Assembly: GCF_002994745.2 (NCBI RefSeq)
Contig: NC_037092.1
Location: 4,888,501 to 4,952,500, forward strand
DNA length: 64,000 bases
Reading direction: 5' to 3'
From: Rosa chinensis
Taxonomy: Eukaryota; Streptophyta; Magnoliopsida; Rosales; Rosaceae
The notes below the pieces were generated by a model, which was not told the origin of the DNA, did not search any database, and saw only the letters and a list, made by a program, of their open reading frames with translations. The stretch's first letter is position 1. Each line of letters opens with the position of its first letter. A program made the translations under genes and the position numbers. Shown in pieces: positions 51,696 to 64,000 of the stretch.

Positions 51696-54600
51696 ATATG
51701 TTTCCCGTTTCCATTCCATTCCATTCCACTAGAGAGGAAGTTGTGAACATATCAAGGAATAAAAGTACATGTACTACGGTCCAGGGGCTAGGTACCTTAC
51801 CTAGTTAGCTCGTCTTTCTGTGGTGTTGTTTTGTGAAGGACTGGTTAAGTATATAGTCATATAGAGGGGTGGCGGGTAGACCCCCACTTTGTTGGGATAA
51901 TTATGAACAGTGCAATCACCATCACGTGGCTGCTAGTTAGGGTAAACCCTACATGTAGGTTTCTGAATTCTGATCGACGATCCTCATTACTTATGGGCCT
52001 TTCTACATGTGATTACACGTTACGTATCTTGGCGTTTTATTCCCGTCACATCCATGCATGCAAGCAAGCACCATGCAAATCTAGGATACAAAACTAGAAA
52101 TGTATTTTCAGATTTTCTTCAATAAAATCGACCCAATATATATAGTTGAGATAGGCTGAATCGATCTATATATTAATTTTCGATAATGGTATATTGGTAT
52201 ACAATAGTTCTATTCATCTCAGCTAAAGGTATTGTGTTATATTGAGATAATCTACCACTATTGAAAATGAGCATATATATATATATATATATATAATATT
52301 TATCCAGTGTGAGGCTAGAGTTTATGGTTACTTTTCGGTCTCATATTCATATTTCGACCGTTCAGTTTTTAAGTATTAATATATAGATCAATCTCTGTAA
52401 ATTTTCAACTAAATTAATAATCTTTAAGGCATCTCTGCACATTAACACATTTAACGGTTACTTAAATAAATATAGCGATTTCTAATGATAAATGACTACA
52501 ACTATGATAGATTGCAATAATAAACAAAATAATTGACTTTTAATTTTCGCGTTAGACTTGTGAAATATTCCACTGTGCTCGAACTCGGCTCATGAGGACG
52601 GAGGGAATGTATAGTTTTTAGTTTTCAGTGGATATAATGAATGGCTGGTAGTTTGCCGTCACACAAATAGGACCGGCCGGCTACGAGAGCCACGTGCATA
52701 TATATATAATTAGGGCACCACAGGATTTTGAAGATAGCAAATATATATTCCCATGTTTGCTAAGATTGCTTGTGATCAAAGACAGAGACAGTGTGAATGG
52801 AATTGAAATAATCTGAAGAACTTGTTCGTCCATCTGTTGGTTAGGTAAAGGTTCGTCTTCCACGTAATTCTCAAAAGGATACGACGGAATCAGAATGTCT
52901 GTCGTAAACGAATAAACCCTAAAAAACTAAGAAGCAAAAAGGAAAGTCGTAATAAGGTGACCAAAGAACACGAAGCTAAGCCATCATATTCATACCCCAT
53001 TCCAGACTTCATCAAAATATTCAATCTCACTGACCAAACAAAGAGAATTACAGAAAAGCTTAAAATATAGATGGGAAACGCATGCATGCCAACCCTTTGT
53101 TTTATTCTTTACTGTCATTATCACTGGTTAATTAAACTCACTGGTTAATTATTATTAATTTCCATGTGAAGGAGGATTGAGAAGGGTCCAAAATGATTGT
53201 CCCACGAGTCACCGTATCGTGTGGTGATGGGGGTCCTTGAAGCTGGACCAGGTTTGATTGATGGTCCCAGATAGAAATAAACATGGACGATCGATCTGAT
53301 AATCGATCTCGGTATATAAGTTTAGGTTGGTCCATATATGAAACATTAATCAAATTTATAATTAAGGTCACTTTGATTAATTTTGACTATTTTTTAAACC
53401 GAACCAGTTGTTAGCTAGTCAGCAATCATGAATCATAAACCTCTATATATGAATAAGGAAATGAATATATATAAAACCAGTAGTTGCAGCTGGTCTAGTT
53501 ATTCCTGTTTATACTTCAAAGCTTAACAGGAAGCAGCCTTGTGCTTAATTGCTTGAGATCTGTCGTTGCAAAGAAGATTCATGGCTAGGGGTCTACTATA
53601 GTCAATTGCATGGGTCAAATAAGCAATTGTCACACACAAGAAATGAGTGCAGAAAATGTTAAGACATGTATAGGTACCTTATTTGACTTAGGTCTCTAAT
53701 GCTACGGTGGGTACTGGGTAGCTAGGGAGAGGCGGGTGATGGGTCCATTGAGTGTTTATCACTTGCATGGAACGATACATATAGTAACAAATAATTAGAA
53801 GTGTAGATTGGATTTTTCGTAAAATAATTCTGCCAACTAATTAAACGCTAGCTAGTGTCAAATTAGGGTTTGACAGAACCTTACCCATGTGATTTCTATG
53901 AGTCTAATCTATCGACTGGTAGGGATTGTGTACATGATAGACCTTTAGGTATTGCTCTTATTCAAATCTAGCCATTATTCATATAATTGAATAACAATTA
54001 TCAAGATCCTAGGAGTCTAGAAGTATTACGATATTGGCACACCAACCAGAATTTGGAAAGAAACTTACTAACTTAGGTCTTTTTTTGCTAGTAAGGTAAT
54101 TTAACAACTAATATGGAGTAATATCAGTTTTATATAAAAAATGTTCAAAATTTCCTATTATGGAGTAGTATCAAGGAAAACTAATGTCCTATATCAACAA
54201 CTAATCTCCTCCAAACTCTCATATACAACTCATGCACTAACATTCGTCCGTGAAATTCTTCTATATATTCTCATTTTTCAACGGCAGATAGTACATCCAG
54301 GCTAGGGTTGACGAATTGTGTGATATACATGCATACATAACTTGCTCAAGATGGATTTAGTGTGCAAGAGAAAAAATCCGTTAGGACTAGGACAAACTTG
54401 TAAGGACTTCGACTTTCTTGCATTAATTGTTGACACTAAATGATTTCAATACTACCAAGTACTCCAATCTTTACACATCCACTTTTTTTTTTTTTTCACT
54501 ATTGAAAGTACAACTATGATGCACTATTATTTTGCAAATGGGCATGTAGACTAGTTTTATCAACTAATGTTAATCAGTACAGGGAACCAATGTGGCAATT

Positions 54601-54706
54601 CGATCAAAACTAAAATCACATTAATTGTTACTAAGTCAACCTATAATTAGGAGAAAATGTGGCCGATCGAGTGTCATTGCTAGTTTGAGAATGTATAAAG
54701 TTACAT
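51696..54706. other. Gene-free spacer
   Basis: About 3 kb is AT-rich with no supported gene. It holds a short (AT)n run at about 52269-52294 and CATGCATG-type motifs. Short frames here look like chance. Confidence 0.6.
52269..52294. repeat. (AT)n microsatellite
   Basis: About 12 AT units. Confidence 0.85.
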
Positions 54707-54715
54707 TTGGAATTA

Positions 54716-55322
54716 GGGTGCGGCTATTGCTACCCTATTAACTATTTTGTTCACCCTACTTTCTCTTCTCACCCTACATTTATTTTTTTAATTTGAAGTT
54801 TACTTTGTTCACCCATTTGCAATACCCAAAATACCCTTTTCAAGCCACCCTACTAACTATTTTGTTCACCCTACTTTCTTTTCTCACCCTACATATATTT
54901 TTTAAATTTCAAGTCTACTTTGTTCATCCTACTTTCTTTTCTCACCCCACATTATTTTTTAAATTTCAAACCATATGGTGTTTTCAGACAACAAGATTAC
55001 CTCATTTTCAGGATCCAAGTAGGTGTTTTCAGACAACAAGATTACCTCATTTTCAGGATCCAAGTAGGTGTTTTCAGACTCCATTAGCGCGTTAATTTGA
55101 TACATTTTGAGGCATAAAGCTTGTTACTATAGCATAAGAACAATTGTAGATGATGAAAAAAATAAAGAGTTAGGGTTTCACGATGAATGGAAATATTAAG
55201 AACGTGTTTTAATAAGAGATTGTCTTTTATTGTAATTTTATATTAAAGTATTTTATTCTTTTAATAAATCAGAAAGTTGTAGGGTAAACAAAGTAGTTAG
55301 TAGGGTGGCAATAGCCTCACCC
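54716..55322. mobile_element. MULE-like TIR element, second member of the GGGTG family
   Basis: The left end GGGTGCGGCTATTGCTACCC and the inverted right end GGGTGAGGCTATTGCCACCC match each other and the element at 25345-30006. The flanks TTGGAATTA and TTGGAAATTA look like a 9-bp target duplication with one base added. The TIRs are long, with repeated TTTTGTTCACCCTAC blocks. No coding capacity. Confidence 0.85.
54978..55079. repeat. 45-bp tandem repeat inside the MULE-like element
   Basis: Two complete copies and a partial third of a unit starting GTGTTTTCAGACAACAAG and ending CCAAGTAG. Confidence 0.9.
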
Positions 55323-55502
55323 TTGGAAATTATTCTGTATGCCAATAGCAACATTTTCCGCAAGTTTAGGACCTGACAAACATGACTCTTAGGAGAAAAG
55401 ATGTTTTTCAAAAAAAAATGGTAACTTTGTAAGCCTTTAGCTCGACCTTTACGATCTGCAAAGAAAGACTCAATACTCCAATGGTTAAGAATCGAAGCAT
55501 AG

Positions 55503-57150
55503 GGGAAATTTTTCTATGCTACAGTCAAACCATGTCAGCATAAAAAATTAACACGTAGACTCGTCTTTAGTTAAATTAAAATTCAATTATTTCATTATTT
55601 TGAGAAAAGACCTTTTTAGGTTCTCCTTCATCTTCTTACCCAATCTCTGCCGAAAGCCACCGATGACGGCAACTCCATCTCTGTGGAGATCAATCATGCT
55701 GGAACCCAGTATAATTACTTGAACATCTCTCTTGAGGCTAAACTCGCTCTTGCTAAGTGGAGAGTGAATGATCTCGGAGTGGGTGGGAATGGTTGTAGCT
55801 AGGGATCGATTGGGATGGGATAATGAGGAGAACGACGGCGGAGATCTATGTCCATCGATGAGATGACCAAAACAATCAAATGATTCAATCGATGAGATTT
55901 GAATTTCATAGACCTAGCACTTACCTCTTTATCTTAGCCCAGAAATCTCAATTACACGTGTACGATTTATTAAACAATTTAAAGCTCACTATACATCTTG
56001 AGAGTGCCAGTATACTGATGAAATGACCTAATCAAAACAACTGCATATCAATATCAATAAATGGTTTCAGAGAATGCTTTACATGTTCACACTTCATAAT
56101 AGCATGCATTAGCTTGTCTATACTTAAAAATAAAGTTGCAGAAGAAGACAATATGAGATGCTGGGGATTAACAAGAGGACAAACTGCAAATCTGAGAGGT
56201 AGGAAGCCAGTGATGAAAGACCCAAAAAGGTCTTTTTTGAATATAACATTGTATTTTAATTAAATTAAGTACAAATCTAGGTGTCAATTTTTCATTAGCA
56301 AGTCAAACCATATCAGCATGCTGAAGGGGGATACTATTCATTCCATTATTTCCATCGGTGACTTCATTGCAGCTCGTACCCTCCCCGTGGAGGCCATCAA
56401 TCTCGTCGCTGCAGCTGCCTGTATGTCGTCTATCAGGTTGGTTCTTCTTGGCAATGATAGGGACTCCTCTGGGAAGTCCATGGGTGGCGACACTATTGAT
56501 CATCATGTTGTGCTCGTGGATTGGTCGTGGCCGGAGTTGCAGATACTGCTGAAGCTGCAAATAGAGCACAAAAGAGTTTGGATATCCAGATCAAAGAGCA
56601 TGTGGTCGGGATGTCTTTGGACTCAAATCCAAGCCCAAACCTTGGGGAGTTCGACGAAGGAGGTGGATGTGTGGCTACCCTCGAATTGGTCGGCATGGAT
56701 GCTTGGCCGGACATCTCCAATATTGCTGATGGCGGCAAGAACAACTTGAAGGCAGCTAGGGTATGTTCTTGATGGCCTTTGTGGGCTAATGGTTGGGCCT
56801 AAGGCTGTGGAACTGGTTTTGGGCCTGCTCTCTCTTGGGTCCAAAATATCTAATGGGTTTCTATACCCATTATTTAGTTAGTTTTTTTTTCGAATTTGCT
56901 TGCCTATTACTATGCATTACTGTCCATAGTTAAATAGGCTTTCTTGAATAAGTAAGCATGAGTACCGTCAAATGATCGGACCTAATTTATGTATCGCTGT
57001 GGTTTTACCACAAACTCTTTATCTGCCCAGAGATGGTAGAGGAAGGATATGTAATGGTCCTTTCTGGCCTGAGTAATATTAATATATCGACATGATATTC
57101 TTAAAAAAAAAATGCTGACATGGTTTGCCTGTAACATAGAAAAATTTCTC
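55503..57150. mobile_element. Candidate Pack-MULE with gene-like cargo
   Basis: The left end GGGAAATTTTTCTATGCTAC and inverted right end GAGAAATTTTTCTATGTTAC stay similar through GTCAAACCATGTCAGCAT. Flanks GAAGCATAG (55494-55502) and GAAGCGTAG (57151-57159) look like a 9-bp target duplication with one change. The interior contains GC-richer, exon-like DNA at 55630-55830 and 56320-56780, with open frames in more than one phase but no family I recognise. A further inverted copy of the inner TIR region at about 56225-56320 suggests two elements joined or a rearrangement. Confidence 0.6.
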
Positions 57151-57355
57151 GAAGCGTAGGCCGCCCTCGGGTTTTCAATTAAGGTTCTAGCCCCATAATT
57201 TCTTATTTTCGCCCCCAGCATTAATGCTTAATACATCAACCAACACATTGGTACATCAATCGGAATTCATAAAGCAACAAATTACTTTGTTCTAACAATT
57301 CTTAGTTATTAAAAAGAAAAGAAAGAAAAAAAAAATAGGGTCACAAGATATGTAT

Positions 57356-58111
57356 GGGAGGTTCTAGTTGGACCTCCAAATTTGATATTTGGACCTCTCC
57401 TACTTATTAAACCTAACTAAGTAGACCTCCTTAATTTTACCAAAACACGCTCGAACAATTAAATATGTATCTTCAACAATTTTTTTTTTTCTATCTCTAT
57501 CAATTCATCTCAAAAAAAAAAAAATCAATCATGAAGAATTGTGTGAGTAAGCTGGCTATATTTTTGGTGTACTTTCAATGACTAAAAAAGAAAGTGATTC
57601 TTGGAGGATCCGAACAAGTAGACAGTTACAAAGATTTTTCTATTAATCCATATCATAGTTTTTGTTTTGTTTTTTTTTTTTTAGCAATATGAATATGGTT
57701 CTAGAAAAGACTTTGGTTCTCAGAAAAATAATATATATACATCGATTAAATCTAATTAAAACCTTGGATCTTAATTAGTAATAACTACACCAAGATATTC
57801 AATCAATTTAGTTTAAGGAAATTTCAAATTCATATTGTTTGTTTTTAATTTACATTTGTATTAAATGATAGGGCCCTGTATAGAAATTAATTATCTTTAC
57901 TTAATTGTTTTAGGTAAATTATAAAGTTATATAGGTAATATAAGGAATTTGGGGAAAAAATTAAATGTTATATTAATAGGGGAGGTAAGGAGAGTATTTT
58001 TTTTCCTATTTATCCATATTTGTCATTTTGTATAAGTTGACAAAATCCATTGATATTTAAAAAAAGATGGAGGTCCAAATATCAAATTCAGAGCTCCAAC
58101 TAGAACCACCC
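57356..58111. mobile_element. MULE-like TIR element
   Basis: The left end GGGAGGTTCTAGTTGGACCT and inverted right end GGGTGGTTCTAGTTGGAGCT lead TIRs of about 50 bp containing TTTGATATTTGGACCTC. A perfect 9-bp target duplication GATATGTAT lies at 57347-57355 and 58112-58120. The TIRs resemble those of the element at 14269-15244, so they are probably one superfamily lineage. It is 756 bp and non-coding. Confidence 0.88.
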
Positions 58112-58120
58112 GATATGTAT

Positions 58121-59516
58121 ACATCTAACCGAAAAGAACACTGCATATCCAAATGACCATTTTGTCCAACAATTTAATTAATTTTGAACATCTAAATCCT
58201 TTAACACATTTTTCAGTATAGAATAGTTTACTTTTTTAAAATTTCCTTGAGCTTCGGCTTCTTAATCGGGAAGCTGTTTGTTCAGTTTTCGGATCACAAT
58301 CCTCAACCTCCGAACTTGTGCTCCATCTTCAAGCGACTTTTGATTTGGGGATTCTCAGAAATCGATCCTAACAATTTCTCAAAGTTGTAAAAATGTGGGA
58401 CGCCATTGCTTTTTTTGAAGCTTTTTGTGCAGAGTCGCACAGTAGACAGTCACATAAGGCCGGAAGTTAAAAAGATGGCAACAATGAAAAAGCTTGAGCA
58501 AAAAAAGCTCATCGTCACCCCTATCCATGATTAAATTTGTTGCAACTTAATGAACCCCAAAAAAAAATTTGTTGCCAATGAATTGTTTGTCAACAAAAAT
58601 TTCTCATAAAGTTCGTCGGCTAAGTCCTCTGCTTAATTCATCAGTAAAAGTCTCTTAAAATAGAAGAGAGAGAGAGAGAGAGAGAGGGACATTTGCCAAC
58701 TACTTATTCGTTGCCTTGGGAAACACTTCTCATAAAAAAAAAAAGAGACACCTCTGCCATCAAACGAGTCATGGTTTCCTATAGAAAAATAAAATTAAAA
58801 AGAGACACACTTGTATGGATGAGTTAGTTCTCAGCAATATGTACTAAAAGGTCTTGAGCACCCTCGAATTCTCAGGCCTAGCCTTGTTTGTGTGGTATAA
58901 CATGAATGCTAAACTTGCCTCAGGTAGGATTGGGGGTTGAGCTTGAATGAAAGTTCCCTTCGGGTTCAACAAGCTTCTAACTTGTTTGAATTTCTTGATT
59001 TCTTCTTACACTGCATCACACATCTTTCTTGTTCTTTAAGGTAACCTTTTATTTTACCGCCGCAAGTTATTTTGTTGCAACAATTGTCGATTTTATATAA
59101 TTTACCAAACAAAATAATGAATAAATCCAGGTAACATCATATTTTAAATTGAAATTGATGATACAAACACATAAGCAATTTAAACAAAAAAAATTGACTG
59201 ACCAAATAATTAAACTATTTCACAATGTTAATTATTTTATGTGAAGATTTTCATTGACATATTAAAACAAGATGATGTTGCACTTATTGCAAGCCATAAA
59301 TAGACTATGGACTCTAGCTAACTATAAAGCTTGTTCTAAAGATGAACTTGGATATTTGTTATTGAATACTTGATTTATAAAGTTTAGTGCATGAATTGTC
59401 TCGATATTTATCACGTACAAAGCGGTACATGACACTCACAAAAACATTCCTATCTGTAATATAAACTTGCGCACTAGACGCTTGACCTCATCCTCACTCT
59501 CTCCAAATTCATATAC
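58121..59516. other. Gene-free spacer
   Basis: AT-rich, no supported gene. Contains a (GA)n tract at about 58665-58687. Confidence 0.6.
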
Positions 59517-59815
59517 AACTTCATCAATCAACACAAGGAGATCCATGGTTTTGTTAATAGTGACAAAACCAAGTGTTTTCCTCTTTTATATACACAACTT
59601 CATCAATCAACACAAGGAGATCCATGGTTTTGTTACTAGCGACAAAACCACTAGTAACAAAACCACTTCATCAATCAACACAAGGAGATCCATGGTTTTG
59701 TTACTATTGACAAAACCAAGTGTTTTTCTCTTTTATATATACAACTTCATCAATCAACGATCCATGGTTTTGTTACTAGCGACAAAACCAAGTGTTTTCC
59801 TCTTTTATGACAGCA
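59517..59815 (+). repeat. Minisatellite, about 70-80-bp unit
   Basis: Four to five irregular copies of a unit run from AACTTCATCAATCAACACAA, through GATCCATGGTTTTGTTACTA and GACAAAACC, to AAGTGTTTTCCTCTTTTAT. Copies begin near 59517, 59595, 59664 and 59742. Each unit contains a small palindrome (GGTTTTGT and ACAAAACC). An open frame runs through it but looks incidental. Confidence 0.88.
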
Positions 59816-60353
59816 CTAGGACATCAAAAACCAGTTACTAGCTTTATAGGTAAAACACTAGTCGTTTTGTGTGACATATACATGCCTACTGTAAAGAGGA
59901 CATCAGCGGTTTTGTTACTAGCTCTATAGCTAACACAAGTCGTTCTGTGTGACATACATGGATACCATAAAAACAAAAGTCATTTTGTATGATATATATA
60001 TGCATACCAAACTTGCTCAAGCGTGTGCAGGAGAAAAAATGGGAACAAAAAGTTGTCTTCCGATTGGACAGATTCTAACTTGTTCGAATTTCCTTTGACA
60101 TGGGGGACAAGCATAGTATATTAAGGAACAGATACATCTCTTAGAAGCCATACATACATGAGAAGTGCATAAAAGTGAATAATCATATATTGAAGATCAT
60201 ACACAAAAGGTTAATATCTCATTTTCAATACTATCCAATACAACTAGGATTCAAACGGCTCTTTAAATCTCAACATCTCGCTCAGCTCCTTCCAAAACTT
60301 GATAGAACTCACATCTCTCATGTCTTGCAAAAACAATTATACGCAAACACACC
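59816..60353. other. Spacer and 3' region of SF3B2
   Basis: Downstream sequence of the SF3B2 gene on the minus strand; nothing else recognised. Confidence 0.5.
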
Positions 60354-63300
60354 CTAAAACTTGAAATCTTTCTTTTTGTTGGATTTCCCTTCCTTGTCCT
60401 GCATCTTACGTTTCCTCTTCTTCTCATTCTGCAGAAGTAAAAAATCTCATTCGAATTTATTCAAGCATAACTGAAAATTCATAAACCAAACAGGTGAGGT
60501 ATACAGAAAAGGCACACACCTCCGCAACCATATCACTGAAATCCTCTCGCTGACTCCGCAGCTTCTCCTCCTCCCTTGCTTGTTCATACCTGTGGAAAAC
60601 ATTGCAAGTCAAACCGGTTCTCCTAAAAGGCAAAGTACGTAAATTTGAACCTGAGTTTCACTCACTTTTCAGGCAAGACATTCTCCATAGCTTCCAATTC
60701 TTCAGGTTGTAGAGTGACATCCACTTTATCTGCTTTCTGACCTCTGAGTAGATCCACCCTTTTAGCTCCTGCTTTGTCTTGCGTGCCACTACCAACAACA
60801 TAGGTGTGAGTCGTTCCAAGCAATGTCCCTGAGGCAACCCTTTCTTCTTTCTCTTCAAGTACCTTTGCAACACAAGTCAGAAGAACAATTAGAAAGGAAA
60901 AAAAAAAGAAAAATGGAATCAGCAAATGTTAATAGACTGAAAGAAAGTTTTTATGGTTGTACTTACTTGGTATAAAGGCCTTTCAGGTTCCTTTCTCTGC
61001 TGCTTGCGAAGGTCCATGACATCAGGTGTCTCAACGCCAGTGGGAGTACTGAAGGAAGTGTGGAAGTTTGTTAGTAAAATAGAACTCAGAAAATTACCTT
61101 CAGTGCAAAAATAACCAACAAAAAAAGTTCTCTGAAAAACCAACATATATAACTATACATTACGGAACTTCACAAAGTATTAATACAAAATGAAAATGGG
61201 AAAGCATGTACCTTGAAATGCTATCTACAGATTCAATACCATCCTCTAAATCTTCGTCCTCCATCAGTTCTTCCTCTTCGTCGTCCTCTTCTTCCTCTTC
61301 CTCTTCCTCCAAATCACCCCAATGCTTTGTCTTATCAACTGGCTCTTCCTAAATTTCAGAAGGAACGGAAATGTTATTTTATATAACACGCAAATGCTAC
61401 AATCTAATGTTAATTACAACTTCGTAGTTGGCAATCCACATGTAAAATCTGATTCTCCAAATCACAAGCCATACCTCAAAATTAGGCTGATCTTGCTGCT
61501 GAACACCAAAAACGTCTCCATACAACGGTTGGCCATACTATTAAAAAACAAAAGAAAAGCAGATCAGTTAAAAACAATATATATAAAGAAGTTTAAATCA
61601 TATACACATAATAGAAATGCCGAGAACTTAAATACTTACTTCATCAACAGGAGGCTTTCCCCAGCCACCTGGATGATAACCAAAGCTAGCTCCAGCGGGG
61701 ATTGGAGCATTCAGGCCAGGGATTTTCAAATGTGGATATGATGGAGGAGGACCATATCTCTGGAAGAAAAATACAACAGTTAAGACAATACCAAGCATTA
61801 ACATACAGTTCAAATACCAGAGCTAAAGAGAGAACAAAAGATATTAGCAGTTTCACCTGCATATTAATGAGCCATGGGGGAGGAGCACCATCTGGCATAC
61901 CCAGAGCTTCTTTCAGTTCATGTGACAGCATGCCTGGCTTCATCTCTCTTAATTTTACCTGACAAAAACAAGGGTCCAACATGAATAACATGGAGTTGCA
62001 CCTTCATAAGGAAAAGTAGTACAATTACAGAAAAAGGAATTATTTGCTTGAAGTGTGTTCTTCATTTACTTGGCTATGCATGAGGTATCATAAGATAGCA
62101 AAAAAGACGATGGATAATTTTTACCAACACAAAACTATGTCTCTGGAGCAAGACTATTGTGGGAGCGAGAGTATACCTCAAACTCTTTCCCTTCATGGTA
62201 CAGATCACCAAGTGTTGTGAGCTTTGGCTTAGTTTGGTACTTGAAGAAAGCATCATGAAGAACCTATAAACACAGATTGCATAGTCTCATCAATAAAACA
62301 TTACATAAGAGCATTAAAATAAGAGTCCAAAGACTTGATGCAAAACATAATAAAGGCAAACCTGATAATCAATATCCATTTTGCCCATCTTTGGCTGCAT
62401 ACGTTCTCGTTGTTTTTGCTTCAACTTCTTACTATCTTCTTTTTCAATGTATGCCTGCAGTAGACAGATAAATATTGAAGTCAGTATCTTTAAAAAGTAC
62501 AATCCGGCCAGATAAAGAAAGAGAAGGGACAAAATAAACCATAATTCTACCATGTATGCCTAAGGTGCCTAGTTGCATTCACAATCTATATAGGTAACTA
62601 ATGCAAGTATGGTACACATCAATGTTATATATGATTGCTTCAAATTCTACAGAACATCATTCTGCAGAAATGTCATTCAGGACTTTTCTGGGAAGATTTA
62701 AAATGGGTAATAGCAGATCTAGGAACCATGTGTGGTGCGGTTACAAAGACAATAACTTAAATTTAGGCAAATAGGTGACCCAAAGAAGAATAAACAAAAT
62801 TAAAAACCTCATGACCAATTTACCTGTCTAATTTTCTCAATTCCAGTTGCAGCAATGAAATCAGGAAGCTGGAACGGTTGCTTCTCAATACCACGTTTAC
62901 CCTGCAAAATCAATCCAGTCTCGATGAGTTACCAGTAACAGTATAGTTCTTCTACATTCAAATCAGCAGTCTAATATATTAAAATTATAGATGAACGCTG
63001 CAGCACTAAGCATTATGAGAAGGCCTCTGAAAGTTCAAAGCAGATACATCAGCACCTTTAAATTGAATTAAAAAAACGTATACTATGCTAAGAATATCCC
63101 CAAAATATGGCCCTAATTATGCCTAGATCCCCCAATCACACTAGCAGATGCATATAAAGATAAATAAATCAAGGGTGCCTTTTGCCAAACACCTACAAGT
63201 CCAGGCTCCATGGTAGCCACAGCCGCTCCCCTGCAAGAAGCACATGTATACATATAAGAGAAACCTCATCGACGTGATCTTCCCACACCTATTCCCTAAT

Positions 63301-64000
63301 CCCCTCATGCTAATCATACCCATTAATCATGCATCCACATTCGATAGTTTTAAAATCACAGCGAATCACTAACCTGTAAAAATTTCCTTTTCTGGCACCA
63401 ATGCCTTGGCACCGGTACAGTATTCCGGTACGATTTCAAAAAGACCAGCAATTTAGGATCAGCTGCAGTTGCATCCCACACCTGGAAACATATTAACAGT
63501 TAAACAATCTTAATATCAAAGCTGTACAAATGCATAAAACACAACAGATATAAACAAAAGGCTAAACAGAAATGGAAACAGAGTTAAAGGAACAACATGC
63601 ATACCTCAACAACATCAGGCCTTGCACAGATCTGTTTCAATTCTGCAATCTTCATTCGCCGTTGAAGCTGAAATATGACCATATTTGCATTAGCCTCAAG
63701 TCCTCAACTAAGATTATGATGATAATAACAGAAAAATACAACAAACACTATTAACAACCTTTTTCTTCTTGTTTGAAACGCCTTTCTCTTTTTGTTCATT
63801 ATCCTGTTCCTCCTCTTCAGAATCTGAATCAGCCTTCTTCTTTGAGGCTCCTTCTTGAGACTCATCTTTCTTTTCCTCCTGAATGCAGAACAGAAATAAT
63901 GAATCAGAGACTATCATAGTAAGGAAGGAAGAACAGTACAACAAAGATGCATATGACAGATTATTTATAAGAAAAGAAAAGTCTTTACCTCAACACCCGC
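60354..64000 (-). CDS. SF3B2: Splicing factor 3B subunit 2 (SAP145/CUS1), 3' part, partial at window end
   Basis: It is part of the U2 snRNP SF3b complex that fixes the branch site in spliceosomes. Exons on the minus strand are: partial 64000-63989, then 63878-63759, 63667-63605, 63481-63374, 62901-62824, 62454-62362, 62263-62177, 61958-61857, 61759-61640, 61537-61475, 61348-61212, 61048-60967, 60862-60666, 60589-60520 and 60428-60354. All have GT/AG borders and matching phases, 1407 nt (468 codons plus stop). Landmarks in order: acidic/Lys linker; MKIAELKQICARPDVVEVWD and DPKLLVFLKSYRNTVPVPRH (DUF382); KQPFQLPDFIAATGIEKIRQ; the PSP domain (PGMLSHELKEALGMPDGAPP, PWLINMQRYGPPPSYP); GYHPGGWGKPPVDEYG; an acidic run; ETPDVMDLRKQQRKEPERPL; and a Lys-rich tail. 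The N-terminal part lies beyond the window. It appears intact. Confidence 0.96.

Noticed and set aside
54793..55095. 100-codon ORF with repeated FQTTRLPHFQDPSRC
   Set aside because: It is produced by the 45-bp tandem repeat inside a non-coding MULE-like element.

Overview
The window is nuclear DNA from a flowering plant, most likely a Rosaceae-type eudicot. This is inferred from gene style only: a chloroplast polyphenol oxidase gene, a plant Dof factor, a DUF1218 gene, plant-type introns, AT-rich spacers, and dense nested transposons (Copia, Helitron, CACTA, MULE, hAT). No bacterial, organellar or viral genome segment was seen.

Layout. 1-14.1 kb is nested transposon DNA. A decayed Copia reverse transcriptase fragment is cut by the left end of a CACTA element. 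Beyond it lies a 7.85-kb LTR retrotransposon (TSD AATTA) whose only protein is a retropepsin-like protein. That element is itself split by a 5.5-kb CACTA element (TSD AGA) carrying pieces of three host genes: an aminopeptidase P, chloroplast SecA and HCF101. A short unrecognised first exon and a second decayed Copia element follow. 14.3-15.2 kb is a MULE-like element with a 9-bp TSD. 15.4-25.3 kb is a head-to-tail pair of Helitrons on the minus strand: an apparently intact autonomous one, whose six exons join into a 1574-codon Rep-helicase frame, and a 308-bp non-autonomous one. 25.3-30.0 kb is a MULE-like element (9-bp TSD) holding a 3.9-kb non-coding LTR element.

30.3-37.6 kb is a polyphenol oxidase (PPO) cluster. 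It has one intact PPO gene, behind a promoter region carrying a tandem duplication of about 0.4 kb. Two small intact genes encode a chloroplast/Tat-type leader joined directly to the PPO C-terminal KFDV domain, with the copper-binding tyrosinase domain missing. Next to them is a short inverted repeat made of PPO C-terminal coding sequence. One arm contains 23 nt exactly antisense to one KFDV-only gene and near-perfectly antisense to the PPO gene. This cluster is the most interesting part of the window.

38.7-40.3 kb is a three-exon DUF1218 membrane protein gene. 40.9-48.1 kb is a young Copia element whose two LTRs look identical. It is broken only by one frameshift in a G run and has an odd 12-bp repeat both in its leader and in its coding spacer. 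48.7-49.6 kb is a Dof transcription factor gene. 49.6-60.3 kb is gene-poor and holds several small TIR elements, including a hAT inside a MULE-like element, plus minisatellites. 60.35 kb to the window end is the 3' part of the splicing-factor gene SF3B2 (minus strand), running off the edge.

All boundaries and homologies come from reading the sequence. No alignment or database search was run.
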